In this document: positions 27,200 through 34,991 of the stretch, piece by piece
Layout of the letters: each line of letters opens with the position of its first letter
Numbering within the stretch: position 1 is the first letter of the stretch
DNA from: Mycolicibacterium madagascariense
Lineage (GTDB): Bacteria > Actinomycetota > Actinomycetes > Mycobacteriales > Mycobacteriaceae
DNA length: 64,000 nucleotides
NCBI RefSeq assembly: GCF_010729665.1
Contig: NZ_AP022610.1
Coordinates: forward strand, 1,426,001-1,490,000
Reading direction: 5' to 3'
The notes under the pieces: generated by a model
The model's input: only the letters and a program-made list of their open reading frames with translations
Databases searched by the model: none
What the model was told of the DNA's origin: nothing
Translations under genes and position numbers: made by a program

Positions 27200-27258
27200 C
27201 GAGCGCCACGAACGACGACGACCCCACGGGGCGCCGTGACCAGCGGTGCTACGTTCAT
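27196..27258 (-). CDS. Putative 20-residue leader peptide coupled to the epimerase
   Basis: An ATG at 27258 preceded by AGGGGAGACG, a far better ribosome binding site than the epimerase has, opens a 20-codon frame: MNVAPLVTAP then RGVVVVRGAR. Its TGA overlaps the epimerase ATG as ATGA. This looks like a translational coupling leader. No homologue is known to me and it could be chance. Confidence 0.4.
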   Translation of the reverse strand: MNVAPLVTAPRGVVVVRGAR

Positions 27259-27514
27259 CGTCTCCCCTGTGAGCGTGGGTATGTGGCACAGATCCAGTCG
27301 TCTGGGGATCCTCGCGGAGCACGCAGAACTGCCACGAGTCGGCGTTGAGCTTCGTTGCCAGGTAAGTGTGCCAACGCCGGCGGTGATGCGCAAGCGCTCC
27401 GCACGTGTCGAGCAAACAAAACGCGCCGTGCAGCGACCGGCCCAGGCAAATGTCCGACCGCGCCAATTAGTGGCCGTGTCCCGTCGTTTCGCCGTCGCGC
27501 CTCCGACGCCGTGA
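27259..27514. other. Intergenic region upstream of the leader peptide
   Basis: About 256 bases between the FAD-protein gene stop and the leader peptide, both on the minus strand. It probably holds the promoter of the epimerase-glycosyltransferase operon. It is somewhat richer in A and T than the genes (for example around AGCAAACAAAACG at 27411-27423). I see no convincing gene or hairpin. Confidence 0.4.
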
Positions 27515-29107
27515 TCAGCGCACGGTCGCATCATGGGCGCCTCCGAGGGCTACGGCGCCACCGTCCGGGGACGGCGCACCAGCGAGATCGTTTTCGACGA
27601 CCAAGATCATTTCTCGCGCAATGCTCTTGGCGGCCTCGGGGGCGAGCGACATGATGCGCCGGACGCTCTCGGCATGCCAGACGAGCAGGCGGGGATGGGC
27701 GTTGCCGGCCAGCAGGGGGCCCATGACGTACAGCCCGGGGGCGGCCTGGAATTGCTCGTCGACGCGCAGGCCGGCATCCGAACCGGAGGCCTCGACGATT
27801 CCCGCGTCGAGCAACTGTCGTAGGAGTGGCGCCCCGGTGTGGGAGACGCCCTCGAAACCGACGGCCCCGACGACGGCGGCGTAGCGCACGGGCAGTGCGC
27901 GCTGTTCGCCGCGACCGTCGGCGATCGTCACCTCGAAGGCCCGGCCGACGGGCCGGCAGCCGACGTAGCGGCCGGCCTGGAAGTCGACGGCGCCGCGCTC
28001 GACGAGCGCCTCGAGGACGGCGACGGCGTCTCCGCAGTCCTGCCGCAGCAGGGTCGTGATCGCCATGCCGTGGCGGGTGGCCAGCGCGGACCGCTCGCGG
28101 TCACTCAGCCGGGGGAGGAAGGACGGGATCGCCGGCACCATGGCCTGCACGGCCGCGACGTCCGTTCCCGCGCGGACGGAGTCCCGAAGATCGGCGGCGA
28201 CGGCCTCGAAGAGCTCTGCGGCGGTGAGGTTCTCACCATCGGCGGCTCTGGCCGTCAGCGCCGCCAACGCGGGGAGCTCGGCGACCTCGCCCGGGGTCTT
28301 GCGGCGCCAGTTCCTCGGTCGGCCGCCGGGCGACAGCACGGTCAGGCGGGCCCCGAGCTCGTCGAGGATGCCGCGGCTCGCCAGGACGAACTCCAGCGCC
28401 GAGGCGTTGCCGCCGGCGATGAGGACCCGTCGGTCCTCGGGGGCCGCCGCGCCGAGCTGCTCGCGCAGGCGGGCCAGCGTCTCGTCGAGGCCGGGATCGT
28501 AGAGGTCGTGGACGAGGCCGGCCGCGGTGCCGGAACCGTCGGTCGGCAGCCTGCGCGTCGGTGGGGATCCGGTGGCTAGCAGGACGGCTGCGGTCTCGAT
28601 CCGGGTGTCTCCGGCATTGACGGCGAACCCCCGGTCGGACCGTTCAATCGAGTCGATCTCGGCGGTAAGCAGGGCCACCTCGGCGATGCCCGCCGACCGC
28701 GCCTCGGCGATCGCCGCCGTCGCCTGGGCGGTCAGGTATTCGCCGTACCACCGGCGCGGGACGAACAGCCCGTCCCACCGGCCCGCCTCGGCGTCGCCGC
28801 GGTGACGCTCGGCCCAGCCGGCGTCGGCAGCGGCCAGGAGGCGATCGCGCTCGGCGTCCAGCCACGCGGTGAACCGGGCGCGCTCGTCGTCGGGCAGGAA
28901 TCCGGCGAGGGTGGACAGCGTGAGCGACGCCCGGCCCGAACGGTGTCCGTAGGGGACCCCGGAGAAGAACTGCGGGTCGCGGTCGACGACGAGGATGCGG
29001 ACGGGTCGCGCGGGTCGGGCGGGTGCCGCCGCGAGGTCGCGCAGGAGGGCGAGCAGCGTGTGGGTGGCCGATACCCCGGCCCCCACGATCGTCAGATCAG
29101 TCCTCAC
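27515..29107 (-). CDS. FAD/NAD(P)-binding protein coupled to AlkB
   Basis: A 530-residue flavoprotein of the NAD_binding_9-like group. It starts at GTG 29107 with the FAD motif VRTDLTIVGAGVSATHTLL; a second nucleotide-binding segment is DRRVLIAGGNASALEFVLAS. The start overlaps the alkB stop by 4 bp (GTGA), so translation is coupled. No rubredoxin gene is nearby, so it may support AlkB, but these proteins are not established AlkB electron carriers. Length and both nucleotide folds are clear; the reaction is unknown. Confidence 0.8.
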   Translation of the reverse strand: MRTDLTIVGAGVSATHTLLALLRDLAAAPARPARPVRILVVDRDPQFFSGVPYGHRSGRASLTLSTLAGFLPDDERARFTAWLDAERDRLLAAADAGWAERHRGDAEAGRWDGLFVPRRWYGEYLTAQATAAIAEARSAGIAEVALLTAEIDSIERSDRGFAVNAGDTRIETAAVLLATGSPPTRRLPTDGSGTAAGLVHDLYDPGLDETLARLREQLGAAAPEDRRVLIAGGNASALEFVLASRGILDELGARLTVLSPGGRPRNWRRKTPGEVAELPALAALTARAADGENLTAAELFEAVAADLRDSVRAGTDVAAVQAMVPAIPSFLPRLSDRERSALATRHGMAITTLLRQDCGDAVAVLEALVERGAVDFQAGRYVGCRPVGRAFEVTIADGRGEQRALPVRYAAVVGAVGFEGVSHTGAPLLRQLLDAGIVEASGSDAGLRVDEQFQAAPGLYVMGPLLAGNAHPRLLVWHAESVRRIMSLAPEAAKSIAREMILVVENDLAGAPSPDGGAVALGGAHDATVR

Positions 29108-30300
29108 GCCACGGGGGCGTGCCGGTCGAGCAGGCGCTTCTCGCTTCGCGGGTGCATGGCAACCAACCGGATGTCGCCGCCGTAGTGGGCCAGCACCAGC
29201 GGATCCATGACCCTGCGCCACAGCGGGGGGATGCCGGCCAGCAGCAGCATCGTCGAGTATCCGGCGGGGAGCTGGGGTGCCTCGTCGTCGTGGCGCAGGG
29301 CTTGGTACCTGCGCGACGGGTGGGCGTGGTGATCGGAGTGGCGCTGCAGGTGGAACAGGATGAGGTTGGCGACGACGGTGTTGTTGTTCCAGCTGTGCGA
29401 CGGCCGCACGCGCTCGTACCGGCCGTTGGGGCGGCGTTGGCGCCGCAGCCCGTAGTGCTCGAGGAAGTTGATGGCCTCCATGAGGCAGACGCCCACCACG
29501 GCCTGCCCGATCAGCCACGGCAGGACGTGCAGGCCGAACGCGGCGACCAGCGCGGCGAAGAGCACCAGCGTCATCGCCCACGCGTTGAGGACGTCGTTGC
29601 GGGGGGACCACACCGAGCGGTCGAGGCGGGCCAGCCGCTGACGTTCCAGCCGCCAGGCCGTCCGGACGTTGCCCACCGAGGACCTGACGATGAACGCGTA
29701 GAGGTTCTCGCCCATCCGCGAGCTGGCCGGGTCCTCCGGCGTGGCGACGAGGATGTGGTGCCCGCGGTTGTGTGCGACGAAGAAGTGGCCGTAGCCCACC
29801 TGCGCGAGCGCCAGCTTGCTCAGCCGTTGCTCGGCCTTGGCGCGCTGATGGCCGAGCTCGTGGGCGGCGTTGACCGCGATCCCGCCGATGCCGCCGATCG
29901 TGATCATCAGGCCGATCTCGTCGACGCGGTTCAGCGTGACCCAGCCGCCGCCGGTCCACAGCCAGCAGGCGAGCGCCAGCGAGACGTACTGGATGGGCAG
30001 GTAGAGATAGGTGGCCCAACGGTAGAACCGGTCGTCCTCCAGCTGCGCGAGCGCGCTGTCGGGCGGGTTCTCGGAGTCGCGGCCGACGAGGTAGTCGAGC
30101 ACGGGGATGATGACGAAGGTCAGCAGCGGCCCGGACCACCAGAAGATGCCAAAACCCGTGAGATGGAAGCCAATCCAGGAGAACAGGAACACCGTCGGGG
30201 CGACCAGGCCGAACAGCCACAGGTGACGCTTGGGATCGCGCCACCGGGGCGTCGTGATGAGGTCGTGATTGGGCGAAGTCCTGAGCCGACCATTCGGCAT
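29104..30300 (-). CDS. alkB: AlkB-type membrane alkane/fatty-acyl hydroxylase
   Basis: A 398-residue di-iron membrane monooxygenase with about six transmembrane segments. Histidine boxes are HELGHQ, HNRGHH and LQRHSDHHAHP; EHYGLRRQRR is the family signature. It inserts oxygen at the end of an alkyl chain using reductant supplied by rubredoxin or another carrier. A strong ribosome binding site (GGGAGG) precedes the ATG at 30300. It is the first gene of a coupled pair with the FAD protein, and a palindrome lies upstream. Confidence 0.93.
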   Translation of the reverse strand: MPNGRLRTSPNHDLITTPRWRDPKRHLWLFGLVAPTVFLFSWIGFHLTGFGIFWWSGPLLTFVIIPVLDYLVGRDSENPPDSALAQLEDDRFYRWATYLYLPIQYVSLALACWLWTGGGWVTLNRVDEIGLMITIGGIGGIAVNAAHELGHQRAKAEQRLSKLALAQVGYGHFFVAHNRGHHILVATPEDPASSRMGENLYAFIVRSSVGNVRTAWRLERQRLARLDRSVWSPRNDVLNAWAMTLVLFAALVAAFGLHVLPWLIGQAVVGVCLMEAINFLEHYGLRRQRRPNGRYERVRPSHSWNNNTVVANLILFHLQRHSDHHAHPSRRYQALRHDDEAPQLPAGYSTMLLLAGIPPLWRRVMDPLVLAHYGGDIRLVAMHPRSEKRLLDRHAPVA

Positions 30301-30738
30301 GCTCGCCTCCCATCACGGTGTGCGTTCACGGCCCAGTTAAACCCTGACCCGCAGCAAAGAGTACTCTAAAACAGGGCCCGCGCCGGGTGTTTGCTACGGC
30401 ATCGTGATCTACCGGGTCGCCGCCGCACTGGCGTTGAACTGCAGGTACGCAGGTGTCTATCGGTCAGTTCCCATGGTCTGACGCGTATTCTGGCCGAGCG
30501 GCCAACGCGGCCGGGCAGCGATCGGTGACGATATCGTGACACCTGACGAGCACGTCAAGACCTGCGAAAACTGTATGGGGTCGTTGGTGATAACTTGGGA
30601 AATCCTGCGAACAGCTAATTTTAATTGGGGCATTGATTTGCATGATCGCGTGGTAGGCATTCGATTCCGAAGCTCCCCGGAGCGCCATTGCGGCAGCAGT
30701 GCTCAAGATCAAAGTCCGCGCGCCGCGCTGAGTTTCGC
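30301..30738. other. Divergent intergenic region with AT-rich promoter-like segment
   Basis: About 440 bases between alkB (minus) and the GMC oxidase (plus). The AlkB side holds the palindrome at 30358-30367. The stretch 30570-30650 is notably AT-rich for this genome (GCTAATTTTAATTGGGGCAT) and is the best candidate for the GMC promoter. Short frames on both strands show no family resemblance. Confidence 0.6.
30358..30367. promoter_or_regulatory. Perfect 10-bp palindrome upstream of alkB
   Basis: AGAGTACTCT is self-complementary and lies 58-67 bases before the alkB ATG, in a short AT-richer stretch. It could be an operator for a small regulator; no regulator gene is adjacent. Confidence 0.35.
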
Positions 30739-32361
30739 ATGAGCCCCTACTCGCGACGGCAGTTCCTCTATGGCGCCGCGGCCGCCGTCGGGGCCGGCAT
30801 CGGCGCCGTGGCCTGCAGTGGGACCCGTGATCAGCCGGCGGCCGCGCCGCGGGACCACCACACCGCCATCGTGGTCGGCAGCGGTTACGGCGGCGGCGTG
30901 TCGGCGTTGCGGCTCGGCCAGGCCGGCATCGACACGCTGATCCTGGAGAAGGGCAGGCACTGGGACACCCCCGACGACGACGGCAAGCGGTTCTCGAAGA
31001 TGCTGCCGCCGGACAACCGTGCCACGTGGTTCGGCGCGGTGCCGCCATGCCTGGTCCCCAGCTTCCAGGGCATCTCGATCGAGGACGTCGTGAAGAAGGT
31101 GCCCTCGCCGACCCCGGTGCAGGCGGGGATTTGCGAGAAGGTCACCTACGGCGCCCACAACGTGTTTCGCGGCATCGCCGTCGGAGGCGGGTCGCTCGTC
31201 AACGCCGCGATCGCGGCCATCCCCACCCAGGGTCAGGTGCAGGAGGCCTTCCCCGACATCGACCCCGGCGAGTTCCTCAACACCTACATTCCGCGCGCCA
31301 CCGACATGCTCAAGATCAGCTACCGCGACATGGACTGGTTCGAGCAGACGCCCTGGTTCCAGTACGCCCGTACCGGACGGCAGTACGCGGCGGCGGCCGG
31401 CTACAACGTCGACTACAACGGCAGCGCCTATTCGTTCGACTACATGAAGCAGGAGGAGGCGGGCACGGTGCCCCGCTCGGCCCTCGCCCTGGAATGCCAG
31501 TACGGCAACAACTACGGCAGGTTCGGCAGCGTCGACGCCACCTACGTGCCGGCCGCGTTGGCGACGGGCAAGGTCACGCTGCGTCCGCTGACCGAGGTGA
31601 CCGGGATCCGCCGCGAGCCCTCCGGCGAGTACGTGGTGTCCACCCGCGAGATCGACCGGTGGGGCAAGGAGCTCGGCCGTCGCGAAATCGGTTGCGACAA
31701 GCTGTTTCTCAGCGCCGGCGTGCTCGGCACCAACCAGATCCTGATGCGCGCCAGGGAAACCGGGGGGCTGCACGACCTCAGTCCGGAGATCGGCCGCGGC
31801 TACGGCAACAACGGCGACGTGATGGTCGCCCACCGACTACAGGACAGCGACCCGGCGGGCACCGAGCAGTCGCTGCTGGGGATGATCAACATCGACGGCC
31901 GCGACGACCCCGACAATCCGGTGTACGCCAGCATGTTCTCGATCCCGCTGCCGCTGGAGACCCACACGCTGGCCTACTACGTCATGGTGAAGACCGGTGA
32001 CCGGGCGGACCTCGCCTACGACGCCAAGACCGATGCGATCAGCATCCTCTGGCCCCAGGAGTACACCGATCACCTGGTGGACCGCGCCAAGACGGTGTTC
32101 GACAAGGTGACTCAGGCCAACGGCGTTGACTACCGCGACGACGTGTTCGACGGGCAGGTCTTCGCGCCCAATACCGTGCACCCGCTGGGCGGGTGCGTGC
32201 GCGGTGTCGCGACCGACGGCTTCGGACGGGTCAACGGCTATGACAATCTCTTCGTCAACGACGCGTCGCTGTTCCCCGGATACCTGGGGTGCAACCCGTA
32301 CATGTCGATCACCGCGCTGGCCGAGCGCAACATCGAGGGCATTCTGCAGGGACGCAAGTGA
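30739..32361 (+). CDS. Tat-exported GMC oxidoreductase (cholesterol-oxidase-like)
   Basis: A 540-residue FAD enzyme. The start ATG at 30739 gives a twin-arginine signal SPYSRRQFLYGAAAAVGAGIG, followed by AVAC with Cys26 as a possible but weak lipobox. The FAD motif is IVVGSGYGGGVSALRLGQAG. Cholesterol-oxidase-type signatures are NVFRGIAVGGGSLVN and HPLGGCVRG near the C-terminus. Export as a folded cofactor-bound enzyme is expected. It could oxidise a sterol or other alcohol. The gene ends 7 bp before convergent nei. Confidence 0.86.
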   Translation: MSPYSRRQFLYGAAAAVGAGIGAVACSGTRDQPAAAPRDHHTAIVVGSGYGGGVSALRLGQAGIDTLILEKGRHWDTPDDDGKRFSKMLPPDNRATWFGAVPPCLVPSFQGISIEDVVKKVPSPTPVQAGICEKVTYGAHNVFRGIAVGGGSLVNAAIAAIPTQGQVQEAFPDIDPGEFLNTYIPRATDMLKISYRDMDWFEQTPWFQYARTGRQYAAAAGYNVDYNGSAYSFDYMKQEEAGTVPRSALALECQYGNNYGRFGSVDATYVPAALATGKVTLRPLTEVTGIRREPSGEYVVSTREIDRWGKELGRREIGCDKLFLSAGVLGTNQILMRARETGGLHDLSPEIGRGYGNNGDVMVAHRLQDSDPAGTEQSLLGMINIDGRDDPDNPVYASMFSIPLPLETHTLAYYVMVKTGDRADLAYDAKTDAISILWPQEYTDHLVDRAKTVFDKVTQANGVDYRDDVFDGQVFAPNTVHPLGGCVRGVATDGFGRVNGYDNLFVNDASLFPGYLGCNPYMSITALAERNIEGILQGRK

Positions 32362-32368
32362 GGCGTCG

Positions 32369-33139
32369 CTAGGTCTGACAGTTGGGGCACCAGAACGAGA
32401 TTCGCTCCGTGCCGACGACCTGGTCGCGGTCGGACTCGATGGTCGTGCCGCACCGACGGCACGGGCGTCCCACCCGGCCGTACACCCAGAGGTCGCTGCC
32501 CGACCTGGTGTTGCCGGTCGTCGTGCGATTGACGCGAGAACGGTTCAGCCACAGCATGTCTCGCGCCCGCTGCACGACCCGCAGCGGATCCTTGACAGCG
32601 CTCACCGGCGAACTGGGTAGCCGACCGAGCACGAAGCACAACTCGTTCGCGTAGACGTTGCCCACGCCGGCCAGGTTCCGTTGGTCGAGCAGCGCCTCGG
32701 ACAACGGCCGGTCCGGATCGGCCATCAGATTGGTCGCCGCCGTCCGCGGCTCCCAGTCCTCGCCGAGCAGGTCGGGGCCGAGGTGGGCCACGACGTCCAG
32801 GTCGGTGTCCCGGGGCAGGATCTCCAGCACGCCCAGATCGATGCCGGCGGCCCGGGAGTCGGCCGTTTCCAGGATGATTCGCACCTTGTGCGGCTGCACC
32901 CGGCGGATCTGACCGCCGAGCAGCCAGGCGCCGTCCATCTTGAGGTGCGAATGGATGCTGGCGTCGCCCACCCGGATGAACAGGTGCTTGCCGCGGCTGA
33001 GCACCTCGTCGACGACGCTGCCCGTCAGGTCCACGGTGGCGAACTTGGGCACCCGGACGTCACAGCGCACGAGCGTCTTGCCCGCCAGGGCCTCCCGGAG
33101 CTTGGTCGCCGTCCGGTAGACGGTGTCACCCTCTGGCAT
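32369..33139 (-). CDS. nei: Endonuclease VIII-type DNA glycosylase Nei
   Basis: A 256-residue DNA glycosylase/AP lyase. It has the catalytic N-terminal MPEGDT (Pro2 and Glu3), an H2TH-type segment ([21 protein letters not shown]) and a C-terminal zinc finger [10 protein letters not shown]...CPNCQT. It removes oxidised pyrimidines in base-excision repair. It corresponds to Rv3297 by order. A TAGGTT -10 lies 6 bases before the ATG. Confidence 0.95.
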   Translation of the reverse strand: MPEGDTVYRTATKLREALAGKTLVRCDVRVPKFATVDLTGSVVDEVLSRGKHLFIRVGDASIHSHLKMDGAWLLGGQIRRVQPHKVRIILETADSRAAGIDLGVLEILPRDTDLDVVAHLGPDLLGEDWEPRTAATNLMADPDRPLSEALLDQRNLAGVGNVYANELCFVLGRLPSSPVSAVKDPLRVVQRARDMLWLNRSRVNRTTTGNTRSGSDLWVYGRVGRPCRRCGTTIESDRDQVVGTERISFWCPNCQT

Positions 33140-33145
33140 GCCCCC

Positions 33146-33151
33146 AACCTA
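33146..33151 (-). promoter_or_regulatory. Putative -10 element (TAGGTT) of nei, leaderless layout
   Basis: TAGGTT (minus strand) is followed by GGGGGC, six bases, and the nei ATG at 33139. Confidence 0.5.
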
Positions 33152-33201
33152 CCCGTGTTACGCCGAGGTGACGGCGGTGAGCTCCGCATAACCGAAACGT
33201 A

Positions 33202-33225
33202 TTCCGGCGATGACCATCCGGAAAC
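33202..33225. promoter_or_regulatory. GlnR-like box and inverted repeat upstream of the Nit1C cluster
   Basis: ATGAC-CATCCG-GAAAC (33210-33225) fits the actinobacterial GlnR site pattern GTNAC-N6-GNAAC except for the first base. It is embedded in an inverted repeat TTCCGG (33202-33207) / CCGGAA (33218-33223). The element ends 67 bases before the first start codon of the nitrogen-starvation cluster. Assigned by pattern and context. Confidence 0.5.
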
Positions 33226-33292
33226 ACCCACCTCCTTTGATGGGCAGGAGCCATCCACCCATGAAGACCACCCACGAAAACTGGAGCCGGGC

Positions 33293-33814
33293 ATGCCGTT
33301 TGACGAATCGATCGCCGAGAACATCAAGACCTCGGTCGCCGAGATCCCGCATCCCTCGCTGCCGAAGGGATCCACCATCTACGGCGGCACCAAGATCTTC
33401 CCCGACTACCAGGCCGAGGACGGCGAGAGCTACTTCACGCTGGTGCACGGCATCGCGCACGAGTCCTCGGTCAGCTTCGTCGCCGTGCTGCAGGCCACCA
33501 GGGCGCTGCGCAAGGGCTTCGAGTCGGTGCTGTACTTCTACGGCCCGGGTTCCATCAACTGCCTGGCGACGCGCGGATTTCCCAAGACCGGTGACTCCGG
33601 CTTCCCCGGCGAGCAGAACATCAACGACTCCCTCGCGACGTTCATCGGCGAGGGCGGCACGGTGTTCTGCTGCCGCTTCGGCTTGGCGTTGCACGGCGGC
33701 CGCGAGGAGGACCTCATCGAGGGCGTCATCCCCTGCCATCCGCTCGACGTGCAGGACGCGCTCATCTACTTCGCCCGCAAGGGCGCCATCATCAACTCCA
33801 CCTACATGGTCTAG
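33293..33814 (+). CDS. MSMEG_0572/Sll0783-family nitrogen starvation response protein
   Basis: A 173-residue protein of the first Nit1C-cluster family, starting at ATG 33293 (MPFDESIAENIKTS). Family segments include YFTLVHGIAHESSVSF and FYGPGSINCLATRGFPKTGD. It is soluble with no catalytic motif I can name. In Synechocystis the homologue Sll0783 responds to nitrogen starvation and affects polyhydroxybutyrate. It is the first gene of an eight-gene unit and sits 67 bp behind a GlnR-like box. Confidence 0.88.
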   Translation: MPFDESIAENIKTSVAEIPHPSLPKGSTIYGGTKIFPDYQAEDGESYFTLVHGIAHESSVSFVAVLQATRALRKGFESVLYFYGPGSINCLATRGFPKTGDSGFPGEQNINDSLATFIGEGGTVFCCRFGLALHGGREEDLIEGVIPCHPLDVQDALIYFARKGAIINSTYMV

Positions 33815-33817
33815 GTC

Positions 33818-34699
33818 ATGACGAGACTCGCGGCCGTCGCCGCCAACTTCACCCGCGACCTGGAGCAGAACTACGCGCTGATCGAGTCGCTGACCCGGCA
33901 GGCCCGCGACGCGGGCGTCGACTTCATGGTCCTGCCCGAGGCCGCGATCGGCGGCTACCTGTCGTCGCTGGGCAACCACGGTGACACGGTGAAGACGACG
34001 TCGACGTCACTGCCGCCGGCGATCCGCGTCGACGGGCCCGAGATCGCCAGGGTCCAGCAGATCGTCGGCGACCTGTTGATCGCCATCGGTTTCTGCGAGC
34101 TCGACGACGACGGCGAGACGCGCTACAACGCCGCCGCCGTGCTCGACGGGAACCGGGTGTACGGCACCTATCGCAAGGTGCACCAGCCGCTGGGGGAGGG
34201 CATGTCCTACTCACCGGGATCGGCGTACGACGTGTTCGACACGCCCGTCGGGCGCGTGGGTCTGCAGATCTGCTACGACAAGGCCTTCCCCGAGGCCGCG
34301 CGCATCATGGCGCTCAAGGGCGCGCACATCATCGCCAGCCTCTCGGCGTGGCCGGCGGCCCGCACCGCCACCGCCGAGAACCTGCAGGACGACCGGTGGA
34401 CCTACCGGTTCAACCTGTTCGACGCGGCACGCGCGCTGGACAATCAGGTGTTCTGGATCGCCTCCAACCAGAGCGGCACCTTCGGCTCGCTGCGCTACGT
34501 CGGCAACGCCAAGGTCGTCGATCCGGGCGGAAACACCTTGGCGTCAACGCTTCTCGGCAGTGGAATGGCGGTCGCGGAGGTCGACGTCGACGGCACGTTC
34601 CGGGCCATGCGGGCGGGCATGTTCCACCTGCGCGACCGCCGCCCCGACGTGTACGGCCCGGTGACCGAGGCGTGGGGGAGTGACCTCGCCCATGCCTGA
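33818..34699 (+). CDS. Nit1-type nitrilase of the Nit1C cluster
   Basis: A 293-residue carbon-nitrogen hydrolase with the catalytic triad visible: Glu41 (VLPEAAIGGY), Lys120 (TYRKVHQPLGEG) and Cys152 (LQICYDKAFPEA). Nit1C nitrilases hydrolyse nitriles and have been tied to growth on cyanide in Pseudomonas. It follows the first gene by 3 bp and overlaps the next by 8 bp. It is the probable active nitrilase of the cluster; the physiological substrate is unproven. Confidence 0.92.
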   Translation: MTRLAAVAANFTRDLEQNYALIESLTRQARDAGVDFMVLPEAAIGGYLSSLGNHGDTVKTTSTSLPPAIRVDGPEIARVQQIVGDLLIAIGFCELDDDGETRYNAAAVLDGNRVYGTYRKVHQPLGEGMSYSPGSAYDVFDTPVGRVGLQICYDKAFPEAARIMALKGAHIIASLSAWPAARTATAENLQDDRWTYRFNLFDAARALDNQVFWIASNQSGTFGSLRYVGNAKVVDPGGNTLASTLLGSGMAVAEVDVDGTFRAMRAGMFHLRDRRPDVYGPVTEAWGSDLAHA

Positions 34700-34991
34700 G
34701 ATGACGTTCGACGTGCAGTGGCCCGACGGGCGCGTGCAGCGCTGCCATTCGCCGAGTCTGGTGATGCACGACTACCTGAGCACCGGATCGCAGTACACCG
34801 TCACCGAATTCGTCGACCGATGCGGCCGTGCCCTCCAGGAGGCCAGTGATCGGGTCCGGGCGAAGTACGGCTTCGCCTGCAGCTCGGCCGCCTCGACGAG
34901 GCAGGAGATCGTCTCCGCCGCAACGCGATTCGACCCGTCGGCGATGGTGGGCGTGCTGGCGATGCAGCCGGCCCTGGAGGCCTCGTCATGA
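34692..34991 (+). CDS. MSMEG_0570-family nitrogen starvation response protein (small)
   Basis: A 99-residue protein starting MPEMTFDVQWPDG at ATG 34692, a start that overlaps the nitrilase by 8 bp; a GTG at 34680 is an alternative. The conserved core is HSPSLVMHDYL and FVDRCGRALQEASDRVRAKYGFACS. No catalytic motif is recognised. It is a member of the Nit1C cluster; its role is unknown. Confidence 0.86.
   Translation: MPEMTFDVQWPDGRVQRCHSPSLVMHDYLSTGSQYTVTEFVDRCGRALQEASDRVRAKYGFACSSAASTRQEIVSAATRFDPSAMVGVLAMQPALEASS

Noticed and set aside
30536..30742. Small plus-strand frame with a CENC motif upstream of the GMC oxidase, a possible missing rubredoxin
   Set aside because: It has one CxxC only, no second CPxCG-type pair, and its end overlaps the GMC start region; it does not fit rubredoxin.
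33261..33292. Alternative upstream ATG for the first Nit1C gene
   Set aside because: It is in a different frame (MKTTHENWSRA...) and leads into a shadow of the real gene; the ATG at 33293 starts the conserved family sequence.
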